Positions 45,601 to 57,300 of a stretch of 64,000 bases of DNA are shown piece by piece (the stretch's first letter is position 1; each line of letters opens with the position of its first letter). The DNA comes from Manihot esculenta (Eukaryota > Streptophyta > Magnoliopsida > Malpighiales > Euphorbiaceae): NCBI RefSeq assembly GCF_001659605.2, contig NC_035162.2:7459248-7523247 (forward strand), given 5' to 3'. A program made the translations under genes and the position numbers. Under the pieces are notes generated by a model that was not told where the DNA came from, did not search any database, and worked only from the letters and a program-made list of their open reading frames with translations.

Positions 45601-46217
45601 CTTGCTTTTGAAACGACACCGCTGCCTTTTGAGTACAAAATCTCCAAAAACCTGGGAGTTTGGAATTAGGAGAAACATCAAGACATGGAGATATCACTTT
45701 CGAAATTGAAAAGACGAAAATGCCTTCCGTTATTTGCTAACGTGGCTTGAACAAACTTAGCACTGGGAAACAGAAGCGTGTGCGCATACGTGTGCCCTAG
45801 AAATATTCATTTTTCTTTCAAAAAATAAGAAAAAGAAAAAAAATGGTGGGGATATTTCTAACAATAGTGGGAAAAAGGTCATCAAATATTTGCGGAGGGA
45901 GGCGAGGCGAGGCGAGGCGAATGTGAGTGTACACGACTAGCCAGCCAGAGTCGGTCGTTGCGATAAAAGCTTGGCGCTCTTTCTCTTCCTGTAAATAACC
46001 TTATTCTTTTTATTGTTAATTTTTTCCTTTGCCTTGTTCTTCAAGCTCAAGGTCGTCGGGTCAGAAATAGGAAGAGTCGTGAACTCCAATCCAAAATCAA
46101 AATCAATTATCACATGTTATGATTCGCTCTTCTTTCACTTTGTTCATGTTCGCATCAACTCTTCTTCGCTGATTCTCTCTTTCAGTTAGGGTTTCTCTCA
46201 TCCATCATCTGCTCCAG
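45600..46217 (+). promoter_or_regulatory. Promoter and first untranslated exon of the tail-anchored protein gene
   Basis: Composition changes sharply from A/T DNA to mixed sequence at about 45600. A GAAACGACACCGCTGCC element lies at 45609-45625 and a GAGGCGAGGCGAGGCGA triplication at about 45900-45918. The likely leader exon ends CATCTGCTCCAG at 46217 with donor GTGACT. It joins the acceptor at 48290, four bases before the ATG. Confidence 0.45.
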
Positions 46218-46587
46218 GTGACTATACCTTTATCTATATTCCATCTTATTGCTTCACCTTATTACTTCTTTCTTTAAAAATTTGTCCAAAATTTTATTAT
46301 TATTATTTTGGCCTTTCTGTTTGGTTTCTGAGAAAAGAAAAACCTTCGTGGCGGTTATATAGCTACGAGGAGTTGGGAGCTTTAGAATTATAGGTTGCTG
46401 TGGATGGTTGTATATTTTACAACCTGTTTTGCCAGCTATCTTAAGAGTACAGTTTCATTCAATTAGGTAATCCAGGGTTTCTTTGCTTTCATAGGTTTAG
46501 TTTAGCTTCTTCTTTGTTTCTTTTAATTTTAGATAACATTTGTGAAGTTTTTTTTTTATTTAATTTTAAATTTATTTTAGCTCCCTT

Positions 46588-46868
46588 CCCACTTCCCAGT
46601 CGACGCCTCTCTCCCCCACTTCACTGCTGAGTGCCGAGCCTGCCGGCAGCCCAGTCGGAGGCAACGCTTCCCTCTCCCCAGTCGGCGTCGGCGACATCTC
46701 CTTTTCTCTCCTCAGTCGACGACAACTCTTCCCTCTCCCATTCAGCGACATCTCCTTTTCTCTCCCCAGTCGGCGACATCTCTTTTCCTCTCTCCAGTCG
46801 GCGACAACTCCTTTGCCTCTCTCCAGTCGCCGACAAGTCCTTTCCCTCTCTCCCCAGTCGGCGTTTCT
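46588..46868. repeat. GC-rich minisatellite in the 5' UTR intron
   Basis: About eight to nine degenerate copies of a unit near 30 bp, with core CAGTCGGCGACA followed by a pyrimidine tract (TCTCCTTTTCTCTCC or similar). It lies in an otherwise AT-rich intron. Both strands are open in several frames because of the repeat; these frames are not genes. Confidence 0.85.
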
Positions 46869-48290
46869 TTCTTTCATTGAATCGGTTATTCTACTAATCA
46901 AGATTTGACTGGAACTCTGAAGTTTGTAATCAGATTTGTTAATCAAGATTTTTTAAGCGCATGTTTTTATAGATTTTTTAGTTGCTATTAAAGGTCTTTA
47001 GGATTTATGGACTATTAATCTGATTATTTAGTTACTGTTAAAAAATTTTTAGTTGCTATTAAAGATTTTTTAATTAATCATCAAGATTTTTTTGTTTTGT
47101 CGAATGAAATATTTTCATTGTAAATTTGCCATTTATCATAGAATTTCTATTACCTTCTGTGATAAATTTTGGTGACCAGACTTCAGTCCCATCGGGTTCT
47201 GTCTCTATCACCTCACTAGAAGCACCAGAATATTCATCTGAATCATCAAATTTTGTATCTGATGCCTTATTCATAGATGGAGGCATCTCTTCCATGGGTG
47301 GATCAATGATTTCATCTGTTTTACCAATAACCAAGATTAGGCACCAATTATATTGTTTAATAGCACAACCTTACAAGAACAGAAAAGAATAGTGCCATGC
47401 ACCCTCTAGTTAGGAAATGCTGCTATAGATTAGGCTGCATTGAAAAATTTTTTTTATGTCTTTCCACGTGCTCTAGTTCATATTTATTAGTTCTTTGATA
47501 AAACTTTTATCCTTTTCTTTTAATGCTGGTTGAATTATAATTTTTAGCATGTTTAGAATTAACTAGGTGAACTTGTGTGATTATTTTACTTTGTGGTTAT
47601 GTATTGACTTAAATAAATTTATTTATCGATTAAGTTACTATATGTTATTTGTTCTTGTGGTTATATATTGTTTGCTAATATATGTTATTGTTCTTCATAT
47701 TTAGCATATTTAAAATGTCAACGTTTAATAGTTTCGAATCTGTAGCGAGTTGTAAAGCTACTACTATTTCTCAACCTTCTTCAACCACTTTGCCCGCTAG
47801 TAGTTCCACTTATTCGTCGGGTTCGGGTATTATGCGAGAATTGTTAAACAGATTTGGAATGGGTACAGGTAGTAAAATTAAAATACTAAATGGATTTGTT
47901 ACGGGTTTGGAAATTTTACATGTAATCGGGTTCGGATTTTAGTACCCTTAATTTCGCGGGTACCCTATCCGTTTACATCCCTAGGTGTATAGTACAGTGG
48001 TAGACTGAGTGGTGGTCTTTTGTTTCTTATTTTCATTTAACTTGATTTATTTTACATTCTGAAAATTATTGGTTATTTTGCATTCACTATATTGGTGCTC
48101 AATCTCGGGTCTTATGTGTGGATCGGATAATGATATAGAAGGTTCGGTGCTTGTCTAATTCCCAAGCGGAAAGTAGCTTTCTGAAATTGGTTCAGCCCGT
48201 GCATGTTTTAATTTATATGGTTAGATTTGCGCATTCTCTTTTGTGGCTCTGCTATTTTGATTAATATGGTTTTGCTGGTGGATAATGCAG
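46869..48290 (+). other. Remainder of the 5' UTR intron
   Basis: AT-rich sequence with recurrent TTTAGTTGCTATTAAA-like phrases at 46975-47075. It also has a serine- and glutamate-rich minus-strand frame at 47074-47334 (SDEYSGASSEVIETEPDG) that may be a captured fragment, and the hAT-like remnant listed separately. The intron ends at the acceptor GATAATGCAG (48290). Confidence 0.45.
47690..47984 (+). mobile_element. hAT-like transposon remnant
   Basis: A frame beginning MSTFNSFESVASCKATTI at 47716 has the serine- and threonine-rich character of hAT transposase N-termini. It runs almost at once into a subterminal-looking region rich in CGGGTTCGG and GGGTACCC. The block ends CCGTTTACATCCCTA at 47984, close to TAGGGATGTAAACGG-type hAT termini on the other strand. 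The left end was not found, so most of the element is deleted or it is a fragment. Confidence 0.4.
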
Positions 48291-48294
48291 AACC

Positions 48295-50525
48295 ATGCCT
48301 ACCTTTACTGCAATTGCTCTTGATAGGTTGTTAGAACCTGGAGCTTCTAAAACTGTTGACAAGACTGTTCCTAGTTCAAACCCTGTTCCGAAACCAAAGT
48401 TTCCTCCGAAACCAAGACGAGTGCCCAATTCAGCCCTGGAGAGAAGAAATAGTACATCAGTGACAGAAAGGAAAGTTGGTCGTCCTCAGATATCACCAGC
48501 ACTCTATGCCACTCCTGAAGCAACCCCACTCCCTGATTCACCATCTTCATTCCCTCCTTCACCATATATCATTAACCATAAGCGGCGTGGGCCTCGCCTT
48601 TTAAAGAGCTTTTCTGAGGATGATGTTGCTTCTCGCAGGAAAACTTTGGATGAGGATGAGGTTAATGGGAATGTAAAGAATTCAGAGAATAGTGTTGTTG
48701 ATTCAACTAAAGATCATACTTCTACTTCTTCTGTTTCTGATTCTGTTGAAGAAAAGGATGTAAATTGTGTCCAGGATAGTCCCATTAAGGGAGATATTGC
48801 AAATGGTGACCATGAGATCCCTAGTGTAGGGGAACATATGAATGGTGTTCATGATGGTGAAAGAGGAAGCATTGATGGAGATCTTAAAAGCAGAAATGCT
48901 AGGAACGGGTTGGCCATGGAAAAGGATGTGCTGAAGCTTGTTGCATTAGATTCAGAAAGAGATGGTGGTTCTGAGGATTTCTTTGATCCTCAGGAATCAA
49001 TGAGTTACAGTAGTAACACTGATGGTGAGGACAATTCTGTGGTGGAAAGTTCTGTAAAATTTGCTGCAACTCCATCAACAGGAGAATTCTATGATGCTTG
49101 GGAAGGTAATTGAGTTTTATTGCCATAAATTATTGTGTTATTTTTAGTTTATTTTGCCCTTCTGTAGTTACTGGAGTATATAGCTGTTGGACAAGTAGTG
49201 CAGAATGCCTTTTCTTTTTCTTAATTGTTTGTTCCATGTTTTGTATTGCTTTCTTGCTTTTAATGCTATATATCTTCTATATGTATCTCACTTTTATTGA
49301 GAAGATACGTAAACCTTATTTTCTATATATACTGAACTGCTGATTTTTTGCATGTGTGCACACCTTCTGTTGAGATACAGGACAAAGTTGTTATCTCCAT
49401 TAGCCATGTAGTATATTTAAGCATTGTGAGCAGTGTAACAACCTCATTGTTGACTTTGAAGCAGCATTAGTAAGCTTACTTGTGTTATTTGCTGTCTCTG
49501 TAGAGCTTTCCTCTGAGAGTGGGAATCAGACTTCTATCCATGACAATGAAGCAGAATTGCGTAAAATGAGATTAAGTTTATTGATGGAATTAGAGAAGCA
49601 AAAGCAAATAGAGGAAACTCTGTATAATATGCAAAATCAGTGGCAGAGAATCAGGGAGCAATTAGCCCTTGTAGGATTGACTCTCCCTGCATTTCCCACT
49701 TTTGTTCCAGAGGATGAGCTGTCTGCAGGAACTGATCCTGCAGAGGAGCTGTGCCAGCAGCTGCATGTTGCTCGGTTTGTCTCATATTCCATTGGGAGGG
49801 GCATTGCAAAAGCTGAGGTGGAGATGGAAAAAGAAGCTCAGATTGAAGCCAAGAACTTTGAGATTGCTCGTTTGTGGGATCGGCTTCATTACTATGAGGC
49901 TGTGAATCGAGAAATGTCTCAGAGGAACCAAGAAGCTGTAGGTGAGATTTCTGTAACTTGAATATCTTATTGTTTGGTTAATTTGCTTATCCATTTTGAT
50001 CTGTGGTTTCTGGTAATATTGTCCCCCCCCCCCCCCCCCCATCTCTTTGTTGATCTTTCAACCTAATATCCCTTAGAGATGGTATACATATTTGCATGAA
50101 TGCAATCAACAGTCCAAAATGAATGAATAGATATCTGCCAAATATTTTGCTCATGTCATGAATGATATCTTACATCAGAACTAAACTTTGTTAGTAGCGA
50201 ATGAAGGGGAAGATTTATTGTCTTCGATTGTTCAGTTTTTACATTTGCTAAAATTATTTAATATCTGGCAGGTGGCAAAAATTTAGAATGATTTGTATTA
50301 CTGCTGGCGGTTTGCTCTTTTAATATTTAGCTTATTGGTTTTGCAGAGATGGCTCGGCGTAATAGGCAGGTCAGGAAAAGAAGGTGGCGATGGGTTTGGG
50401 GATCAATTGCTGCAGTAGTTACCCTTGGCACCGCAGCTTTGGCATGGTCGTACCTTCCACCAGATGTAGGATCATCTTCCAGTAATGATTCTATTGTGCC
50501 CAGACATGATGATGCAACCAAGTGA
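48295..50525 (+). CDS. Tail-anchored coiled-coil plant protein of unknown function
   Basis: Complete gene with three coding exons: 48295-49105, 49504-49941 and 50347-50525. The total is 1,428 nt, or 475 aa. The N-terminus MPTFTAIALDRLLEPGASK is followed by a proline-rich basic segment (KPKFPPKPRRVPNS) and ISPALYATPEATPLPDSP. Next come RRGPRLLKSFSEDD and a long acidic, serine-rich disordered region to about residue 270. Residues about 285-415 are helical and coiled-coil-like (AELRKMRLSLLMELEKQKQ, ARLWDRLHYYEAVNREMSQ). After a strongly basic RRNRQVRKRRWRWVW comes one hydrophobic span at about 432-452 and a short polar tail, the layout of a tail-anchored membrane protein. I do not recognise a named family. 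Its first intron, in the 5' UTR, is about 2.1 kb and repeat-laden. Confidence 0.85.
50023..50040. repeat. Run of 18 cytosines in an intron
   Basis: An uninterrupted 18-C homopolymer in the last intron (49942-50346) of the tail-anchored protein gene. Unusual in AT-rich plant DNA and prone to sequencing error. Confidence 0.9.
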
Positions 50526-52638
50526 TGGGTATTCAGTTAACTAGAAGACTGATGTCGTAGAAGAAAAGAATAAAGGGTTGTATATGCCACCATGTTGATA
50601 GCAAATTGCATGTTTCCTGTCTGAAGAGCATGGTTTAAAATAATTATGATATAACATACTGATTGCTAGCAATCTTGGAGGCACTGAATTTTGATTTTGA
50701 CCAATCATAATTTGAAATTATTTCCCAACCCTTTTGCGGGTTAAAGGCTATAGATGTGCATATGTAATGCATGAGAGCTTTAGGTTCTGTTGAAGTAGTT
50801 TTATTATCAATAACTAAAACCAGGATAATGGAATTGACAGTCGCAGATTGGAACATGTTTATGCCCATTTTAAGGGTGATTTCAACTTGGGAAGTACTTG
50901 CAATGATATTTTGCAGAATAGTGATAGCATCTTGTAATTCCATGTGATTGCAATCGACAATTGTGATCTTTGTATGATGTATTGTTTGGGATTCATTGCC
51001 CAATATTTCAACTTCCTGTTTATTTGGCTTGTGCTTGTTAGTAACTTGTGGACATGATTGTTAGAAGGCATTCCTGAGCGCAGGTCTGTGCCTTTCTTCT
51101 AGTGATCGCGTTCTTTTAAGCGAAAATGAATGCCCCCAGAAGAATAATCTCCAAATGTACTCATCTGGTGAGCAGTACTGCCACTAGATGGATAAATTTT
51201 ATCAGTACCTGGGGTATATATATTCAACGAAGTCATATTATTTTATCTGCTTAGAATCGTAATTGATCACTTTAACATTGTAATATATTAATTTTCTACT
51301 ACTTATGTTTATATAACTGCATCTCTACAAAAATTTCTCCTGGACTGAAATAATAATAGCACTAATTATTTAATTAATATTTGATTTATAAAATAAAAAT
51401 GAGATATCCATTTGAAACTTTTAAATTAGAGTTTAATATTATTTTAAATTTAAAGAAAATGCAAATTATATTAAATATTAATTTATTTTATATACACTTA
51501 TATAAGTAATTGAGCTACTTCATATATTAAAATAATTAATTAATTTAATATTACAACTCAATTATTTATATTTCACCTTCTCATTTTGAATTGAATGTGG
51601 GATTACCGAAGCCTTCAGCTGTGGGGATTGATTGAATAATCACAATAGGTCTTTTCCGCCTCCATCTTTCCTACTCAGCTCTGCCTTAAGATGAATTTTA
51701 AGGAGAGAAGTGAACGGTAGCGATGGTTTTGAACTATGTGAGCTTGGATTTCCAGAGGCATCGGTGAGATTGTTGGTTTGACACGTCTTTTCGTTGTTCG
51801 TACCCATGTTTTTATCTTCTGGGTCTCTACAAAAACATCCATTTCCTCTGAAGAAAATGCACCAGTAGCTCAATGTTGATGGTCGTGGAGATTTAACATA
51901 TTGTGAAATTGTCACACAAACCCCGATTTTGAGTGCAATGCCAACACAAAATTAGATACAAGTATAGAAGCTGAACTATGAATTCCTGATTTCCTGTCAG
52001 CATTGGGAACAACATATACACTGCTGAACTCAACAAACTTCTCACATTAGTTTCATATTAAATATAAAAGCTGCAAACTTTTTTGGAGTAAAATTAGATT
52101 CAATCCATTTACTTTGATACAATATCAGAGCCTCTCACTATCTCAATATTGAGTCACCGCAGAATTTTATGCCTACAAATTTTATACTCCAAACTGGCGT
52201 GAAAGGTTAGTGCGGGACAGGACACCACCCTCAATATTGTAATTTGTCAAGATTCTGGCTTAAAATTTTAGATGAAAGGTTTCGTATTCGGTCCCAGAAG
52301 CTTACCGACCAGTCTCCTGAGATTGGCAACGTGAAGAGACCAAACAATCAGCATTCACACGCCAGTTCAGAGTAGTAGTGTTCATTGCTCAGAATTACAA
52401 AAAGTAACTTAAGAAAACCTCAAAAATCAAGAGTAGATATCTAATCAAATGACTTAATGGTTGATCAGTTTAAGAAGCAAGATGCAAAAATAACATTAGT
52501 ATACCACCCTGATAAAAATATTAACAGCTCTAACATGGTTATGTTCTCAGATATTCTGCTTGTAGAACTTCATAAAAATAATGGTGATTTTCACCAAGTT
52601 GTATGACTGATGCTTTAGCCAAACTATCATTAGCTTCA
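50526..52638. other. Intergenic region before the NYN gene
   Basis: 3' UTR of the tail-anchored gene on the left, AT-rich DNA at 51230-51560, then mixed DNA with a 91-aa minus-strand frame (51640-51915) of no recognisable content. A weak primer-site-like ATATCAGAGCC occurs at about 52122 without flanking LTRs. The rightmost few hundred bases should contain the 3' UTR of the NYN gene. Confidence 0.5.
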
Positions 52639-53850
52639 TTAGAAACTAGCCCCAGGATCCGAGTTCAACTCCCACCAAGCACATGCAGTATCCTTTTCCA
52701 CACAATCAGCCTCATCATCATCACTGATACCTTCAAAGTCTCCACCCTCATTTTCATCATCATCAGAATTACTGTCACTCTCATAATTATCAAATCCAGC
52801 AACTCTGCCACACAATGTTTTCTCTTCCTCTGGATTGTATGTCCATTCTAGTTTCTTCAAAATGTCTTGGTCCTTCCAACGCCCAACAACTGACACTGCC
52901 TCCTTCTTAGCCTTCCCCATCAAAATCTCTTGCCAAGAAAACCCTGCATCGGCAGCTCTTTTCAGTGCCCCATCATTAACATCCCCAACCACAACTGTCT
53001 TCAAACATCTCAATTTAGCCTCCTTCAGAACACCAACAAAATCTGAATCATCTGATACAAGCACTAAACACTCAGCTCTCCTCTTATCCATCAGATCCAC
53101 CATGTGATCTCTCAATGCCACATCTGCAGCCTGCGGCCTATCTGACACCCTCCTAACCCAAAACCCTGCTCTTTTCAATTCATCCGCCAGACCATACCCT
53201 ACCTTTGGGTTCAAAACGCCCCTCACTGCATTCTTGTACTTCTGCAGCTTCATGGCATACCTAGCTACTAACTTCACTCTCCTCTTCCCTCTTGCTGATT
53301 CTATCTGATTCAACCTCTTCTGATGTTCACGCTCGTGAATTTGCTTAAAGTGATTCGTTAATTTCTCATTGTTATAAAACTTTCGTCCACAAACTCGACA
53401 TAGATATGGCTCAATCGGTTTAATCACACCCTTGTTTTCTAACTGATTCAATAATGCTCTTTCTTTTCTTTTCTCTTTGACAGCTTGCGGCACATAACTA
53501 AAAGCATGCCGATTGGCATATGCCACCATGTATCTAACTACCCCAAATGAAGATGCTGCCATTTTGAGCCTAAAGGCAGCCTCAAATGGAGGGAATGAAT
53601 TTGGTGGCTTGTTATCCAAATCCCAGAAAATTGCAACATTGGTTTGGGGTTTTATTGGTGCTGGATTTGATGTCTGGTTTATGGAATTAAAAACCAGTTT
53701 TGAGTCGAAGTGACAGTATCTAAACAATCTGGGATATGGGTTTAGGGTTTTTAGCTGTGAGGACTGTATTGACTGAAAAATGGCACCAAATTTAAGAAAC
53801 ATAGGTATGGGCAGAGACCGAAATATGAATATAGACAATATGTATATCAA
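52639..53850 (-). CDS. NYN-domain putative ribonuclease with C2H2 zinc finger
   Basis: Intronless frame of 403 aa. After a hydrophobic/basic N-terminus without acidic residues (organelle presequence-like) comes NVAIFWDLDNKPPNSFPP, the first acidic motif of NYN (PIN-like) nucleases. AAFRLKMAASSFGVVRYMVAYANRHAF follows. A C2H2 finger, CRVCGRKFYNNEKLTNHFKQIH, is inserted in the middle, then a basic helix. The second half of the fold has RRVSDRPQAADVALRDHMVD, the acidic motif CLVLVSDDSDFVGVL and TVVVGDVNDGALKRAADAGF. The tail is acidic (SDSNSDDDENEGGDF). Arabidopsis proteins with this layout are labelled putative endonuclease or glycosyl hydrolase. Known for the family: metal-dependent RNA cleavage; the substrate here is unknown. 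The start could be the first ATG (53850) or an internal one at 53802. Divergent from the ERA-like gene. Confidence 0.85.
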   Translation of the reverse strand: MIYILSIFIFRSLPIPMFLKFGAIFQSIQSSQLKTLNPYPRLFRYCHFDSKLVFNSINQTSNPAPIKPQTNVAIFWDLDNKPPNSFPPFEAAFRLKMAASSFGVVRYMVAYANRHAFSYVPQAVKEKRKERALLNQLENKGVIKPIEPYLCRVCGRKFYNNEKLTNHFKQIHEREHQKRLNQIESARGKRRVKLVARYAMKLQKYKNAVRGVLNPKVGYGLADELKRAGFWVRRVSDRPQAADVALRDHMVDLMDKRRAECLVLVSDDSDFVGVLKEAKLRCLKTVVVGDVNDGALKRAADAGFSWQEILMGKAKKEAVSVVGRWKDQDILKKLEWTYNPEEEKTLCGRVAGFDNYESDSNSDDDENEGGDFEGISDDDEADCVEKDTACAWWELNSDPGASF

Positions 53851-54329
53851 ACAAATAGAAAATCAATTCTGAAATAGTTAACAATAATTAAACGAGCATA
53901 TGGGAGAAAGTAGAGCAAGAAGGAGAAGGTATCAATTAGTACAAGAAAAATTACTTTGATTTGGAGATGAATGGGGAGGTGAGTGAAGGTCAAGCAATTT
54001 TCCCTCTTAACTTCTCTTTTATGGACGTCGGACGGCAGTGTAGATATGAGAAATGCTGTAGAGGAAGGTGGCAGAGGATAAAATAGAGCAAGGCAGGGGG
54101 TTTTTATATGTATATATATAATGGTCTACGACATCGTTTTAATGATGTAAAGAGAAAGTAGAAAGAAGTTGCGTTCCAACAAATTAAAACGACATCGTTG
54201 GATGAAGTTGGGGGAAGATTATCCAGTAGCCTGTCGCTAGCCAGTGCAAGCTAGTATATTTGAAAGATATGACAGAAAGGAATTGGAATGGAGCCATAGG
54301 CAACAACACTGAAGAAGCAAGCTACTATA
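53851..54329. promoter_or_regulatory. Shared divergent promoter of the NYN and ERA-like genes
   Basis: 480 bases between two start codons that point away from each other. It contains ACGACATCGTTTTAAT at 54127-54142 and AAAACGACATCGTTGG at 54187-54202, two copies of the same ten-base core CGACATCGTT about 60 bp apart. A TATATATATA run lies near 54110-54120. The paired element may serve both genes, which both look organelle-directed. Confidence 0.5.
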
Positions 54330-57300
54330 ATGGAGCTAGCTTTCCACTTCTCTCCGGTTCTTCCCCGATACTCCATGCAATCTTATACAATTTCACCCTT
54401 CCGCCATTGTTATTCTAGATACCAGTTCATAACAAGTGGTCAATTTCTATTTCAAGCCAACACTAGTAATAGTAACAGGGATGCCCACCTTATCTTCTCC
54501 TTCTCAAAGAAGCAGCAGCAGCTATGGATTAGCGACGATGAGGACGATTACTACGACGGGGAGGAGGAGGAGGAAGAAGAGTCGAATATTTTATCACTGA
54601 GTGAAAAGCCAGAGAGGAACATGACGCTGCTTGACGACTACGAGTTGGAAGAGCTTGACTACGCTTCTGACCCTAATCATCGAAGCGGTGAGCTTTGTTG
54701 TCTTCGTTTTTGTGATTTTGGAAGATTTTGATCCTCAATTTAAAATAGAATAGAATTGCAGGGTATGTGGCTGTACTTGGCAAGCCAAATGTTGGAAAGA
54801 GTACGCTTTCCAACCAAATGATAGGCCAAAAGTTGTCAATTGTTACTGATAAACCTCAGACTACCAGGCATCGGATTCTTGGTATATGTTCTGGTCCTCA
54901 GTACCAGGTATGTCTTTTTATTTATTAATTTTCCTTCTTTTTCTTCTCTTCTATATTGATATGCTTTGTTTACTATGATTCAATTCTCATATCGGGGGAA
55001 AAAAAAATTGAATTCCCTTTCAGGGCTCAATTATGAAAGCAGGAAATGAAGGAAGACTGAGAGATTATTTCTTATTTGATATATTTTTTGAGGATTCCTA
55101 CCACTGGAAAAGAAAAAAAAAAAATCCAAATCTTTACATTTCAATCCATTTGGATAAAAGAGGTTTTGAAATGGGAGGTTATTTGATTCACATATGTTGG
55201 TCTTTTATGATATTTTACTTGAAACACAATTTTAAAATTCCAGTTGCACCTGCATTTAAATGCACGCATATCCAAATGCGCTCATAGATAATTTTTCCAC
55301 TAACAAGTGTTTATAGCATCAAAAGCTGGTTATGTTATATCCAAAGTCCAGCGTGGCTCCTCAAAGCAGCAACTTGCAGATAAGAGATTTAGCTCATGAT
55401 CATGATTCTATCGGTTCTTTTTTAACTATGGAATGCAATATGCAAGTAGGATAAGTGTGATAACGTTTCTTCAATACGTGGCTTAACTCCATTCATCTGA
55501 CTTACATGTTTGCTTGTAGATGATACTTTATGATACACCTGGTGTTATTCAAAAGCAAATGCATAAGTTGGATTCTATGATGATGAAGAATGTCCGCAGT
55601 GCTGCCATCAATGCAGACTGTGTACTAGTGATCGTTGATGCAAGTAAAGCTCCTGAAAAGGTATGCTTTATTGTTTGCGGAATTGTTTGCTTCTCTCCAA
55701 TTTTTCATTAAATCCTGTTTCTTGTGCTAGATTGATGAAGTGTGGGAAGAAGGTGCTGGAAGCCTTAAACATAAGCCACCTACATTGCTAGTATTGAATA
55801 AGAAAGACTTGATTAAACCTGGTGAAATTGCAAAGAAACTTCAGGTCAGAACTCATCCATGGTTGATTTTTGATGCCTTTTACCCTTGTATTGATTACTG
55901 TAAATAATATTGTTGCTCATAACTTGGGTGGTTAGAGATTTTTTTTTTTAAAGTTAAACAAAAAGTAAAACACACTTGTCTGCAAGCTGCTACATGATCA
56001 ACTCTTCTCCCTTTTCCAACATTTCACTGAACTGTACTTGGGTTCACATGACACTGATTGAAGTATCCCATCCATTAAATTCGAGCCCCTGATTTGGGTG
56101 GAATTATGAATCAGAACTTCCTATCTTATTTCAGTTGTTCCTTTGACAAAATAACTGGAATGCTTTTGCTAAATGCAAACAGTGTCCAGCATTACGGACT
56201 GGTCATTGGTTGAATTTTGTGTAGGAAAAACATAATTGTTGGTATGCATTCTATCTCAATATCCATGTTGTCAAAATTACTATAATATTTAATAATGCAA
56301 CCTAAGCCATCTGTTTGAGAATGTTATGGTCATTTCTTGAGGTTACTTTTGTGCTGTTAAATGAGAATATTTGATTTAGAGATCAATATTTTGAAGTTAT
56401 GGATTGTGCCTCAGATTTTCTGTTTCTTTCAACGACTTCAAGATCTAAACAAGATCACACTTACTGCAGTGGTATGAGAAATTCACTGATGTTGATGAGG
56501 TCATTCCTGTGAGTGCAAAATATGGACATGGAGTGGAAGACGTCAAGGATTGGATACTGTCAAAACTTCCAACTGGACCAGCTTATTATCCAAAGGTATT
56601 TAGGAAAGAGGCTATTCCTGTTTCTATTTTCTCAGTAATTTTGCAAGAACTTACATTCATAATTTGTAGTAGTAACCGTCCATCATTATTGATATTACAC
56701 ACCATCTGAACCTGGTCAAGTTCCTTCTTACAGTCTAGTATTGGATATTCTACTCCTCTCTCTCTCTCTCCAAAAAAAAAAAAAAACAAGGACAAGGACA
56801 AAACCTATGTGAACAACACATAATATTGTGTTGAAACTTGTCTCTGCAGTGGGGTTGTCACTCTATTTGACCCAATCTTAATTACAAACTCATGGAAATT
56901 ATTTGGATCCTATTCTGCTCATGGAAATCATTTTTATCCCTCCAATTCACACTATTAAAAGCCATCTTGGGAACTCTCTTGAACTTGTTACCCAATTGGT
57001 TCCACCTTCCTTTTTTAAAACAAATGTAATCATTCCTTTCAAAGTTAGGTCCTTTTACATATTTTTACACATTCATCTTAACATGCTTATCTGTACTGGG
57101 GATATATATGTCCCTAGACTTTTGTTTGACTTTCTATGATAAGGCTATATACGGAGATCAATATTCTTAAGCAAGCTGTCTATTGAATGTTGATGATGTT
57201 ATGCATTAAAGAAAAGTTCTTTTCAGCTAATGGATATCTGAATCTCAAAGGGGTTTGCATCAGATGTGCCGTTACAAAATTTTAATATTGATAATTAAGC

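Noticed and set aside
46572..46946. Antisense frames rich in ERGKEMSPTGERKG-type repeats
   Set aside because: They are translations of the minisatellite and stay open only because of its repeat structure.
52100..52140. ATATCAGAGCC as a retrotransposon primer-binding site
   Set aside because: Only a partial match, with no LTR pair or terminal motifs found on either side.
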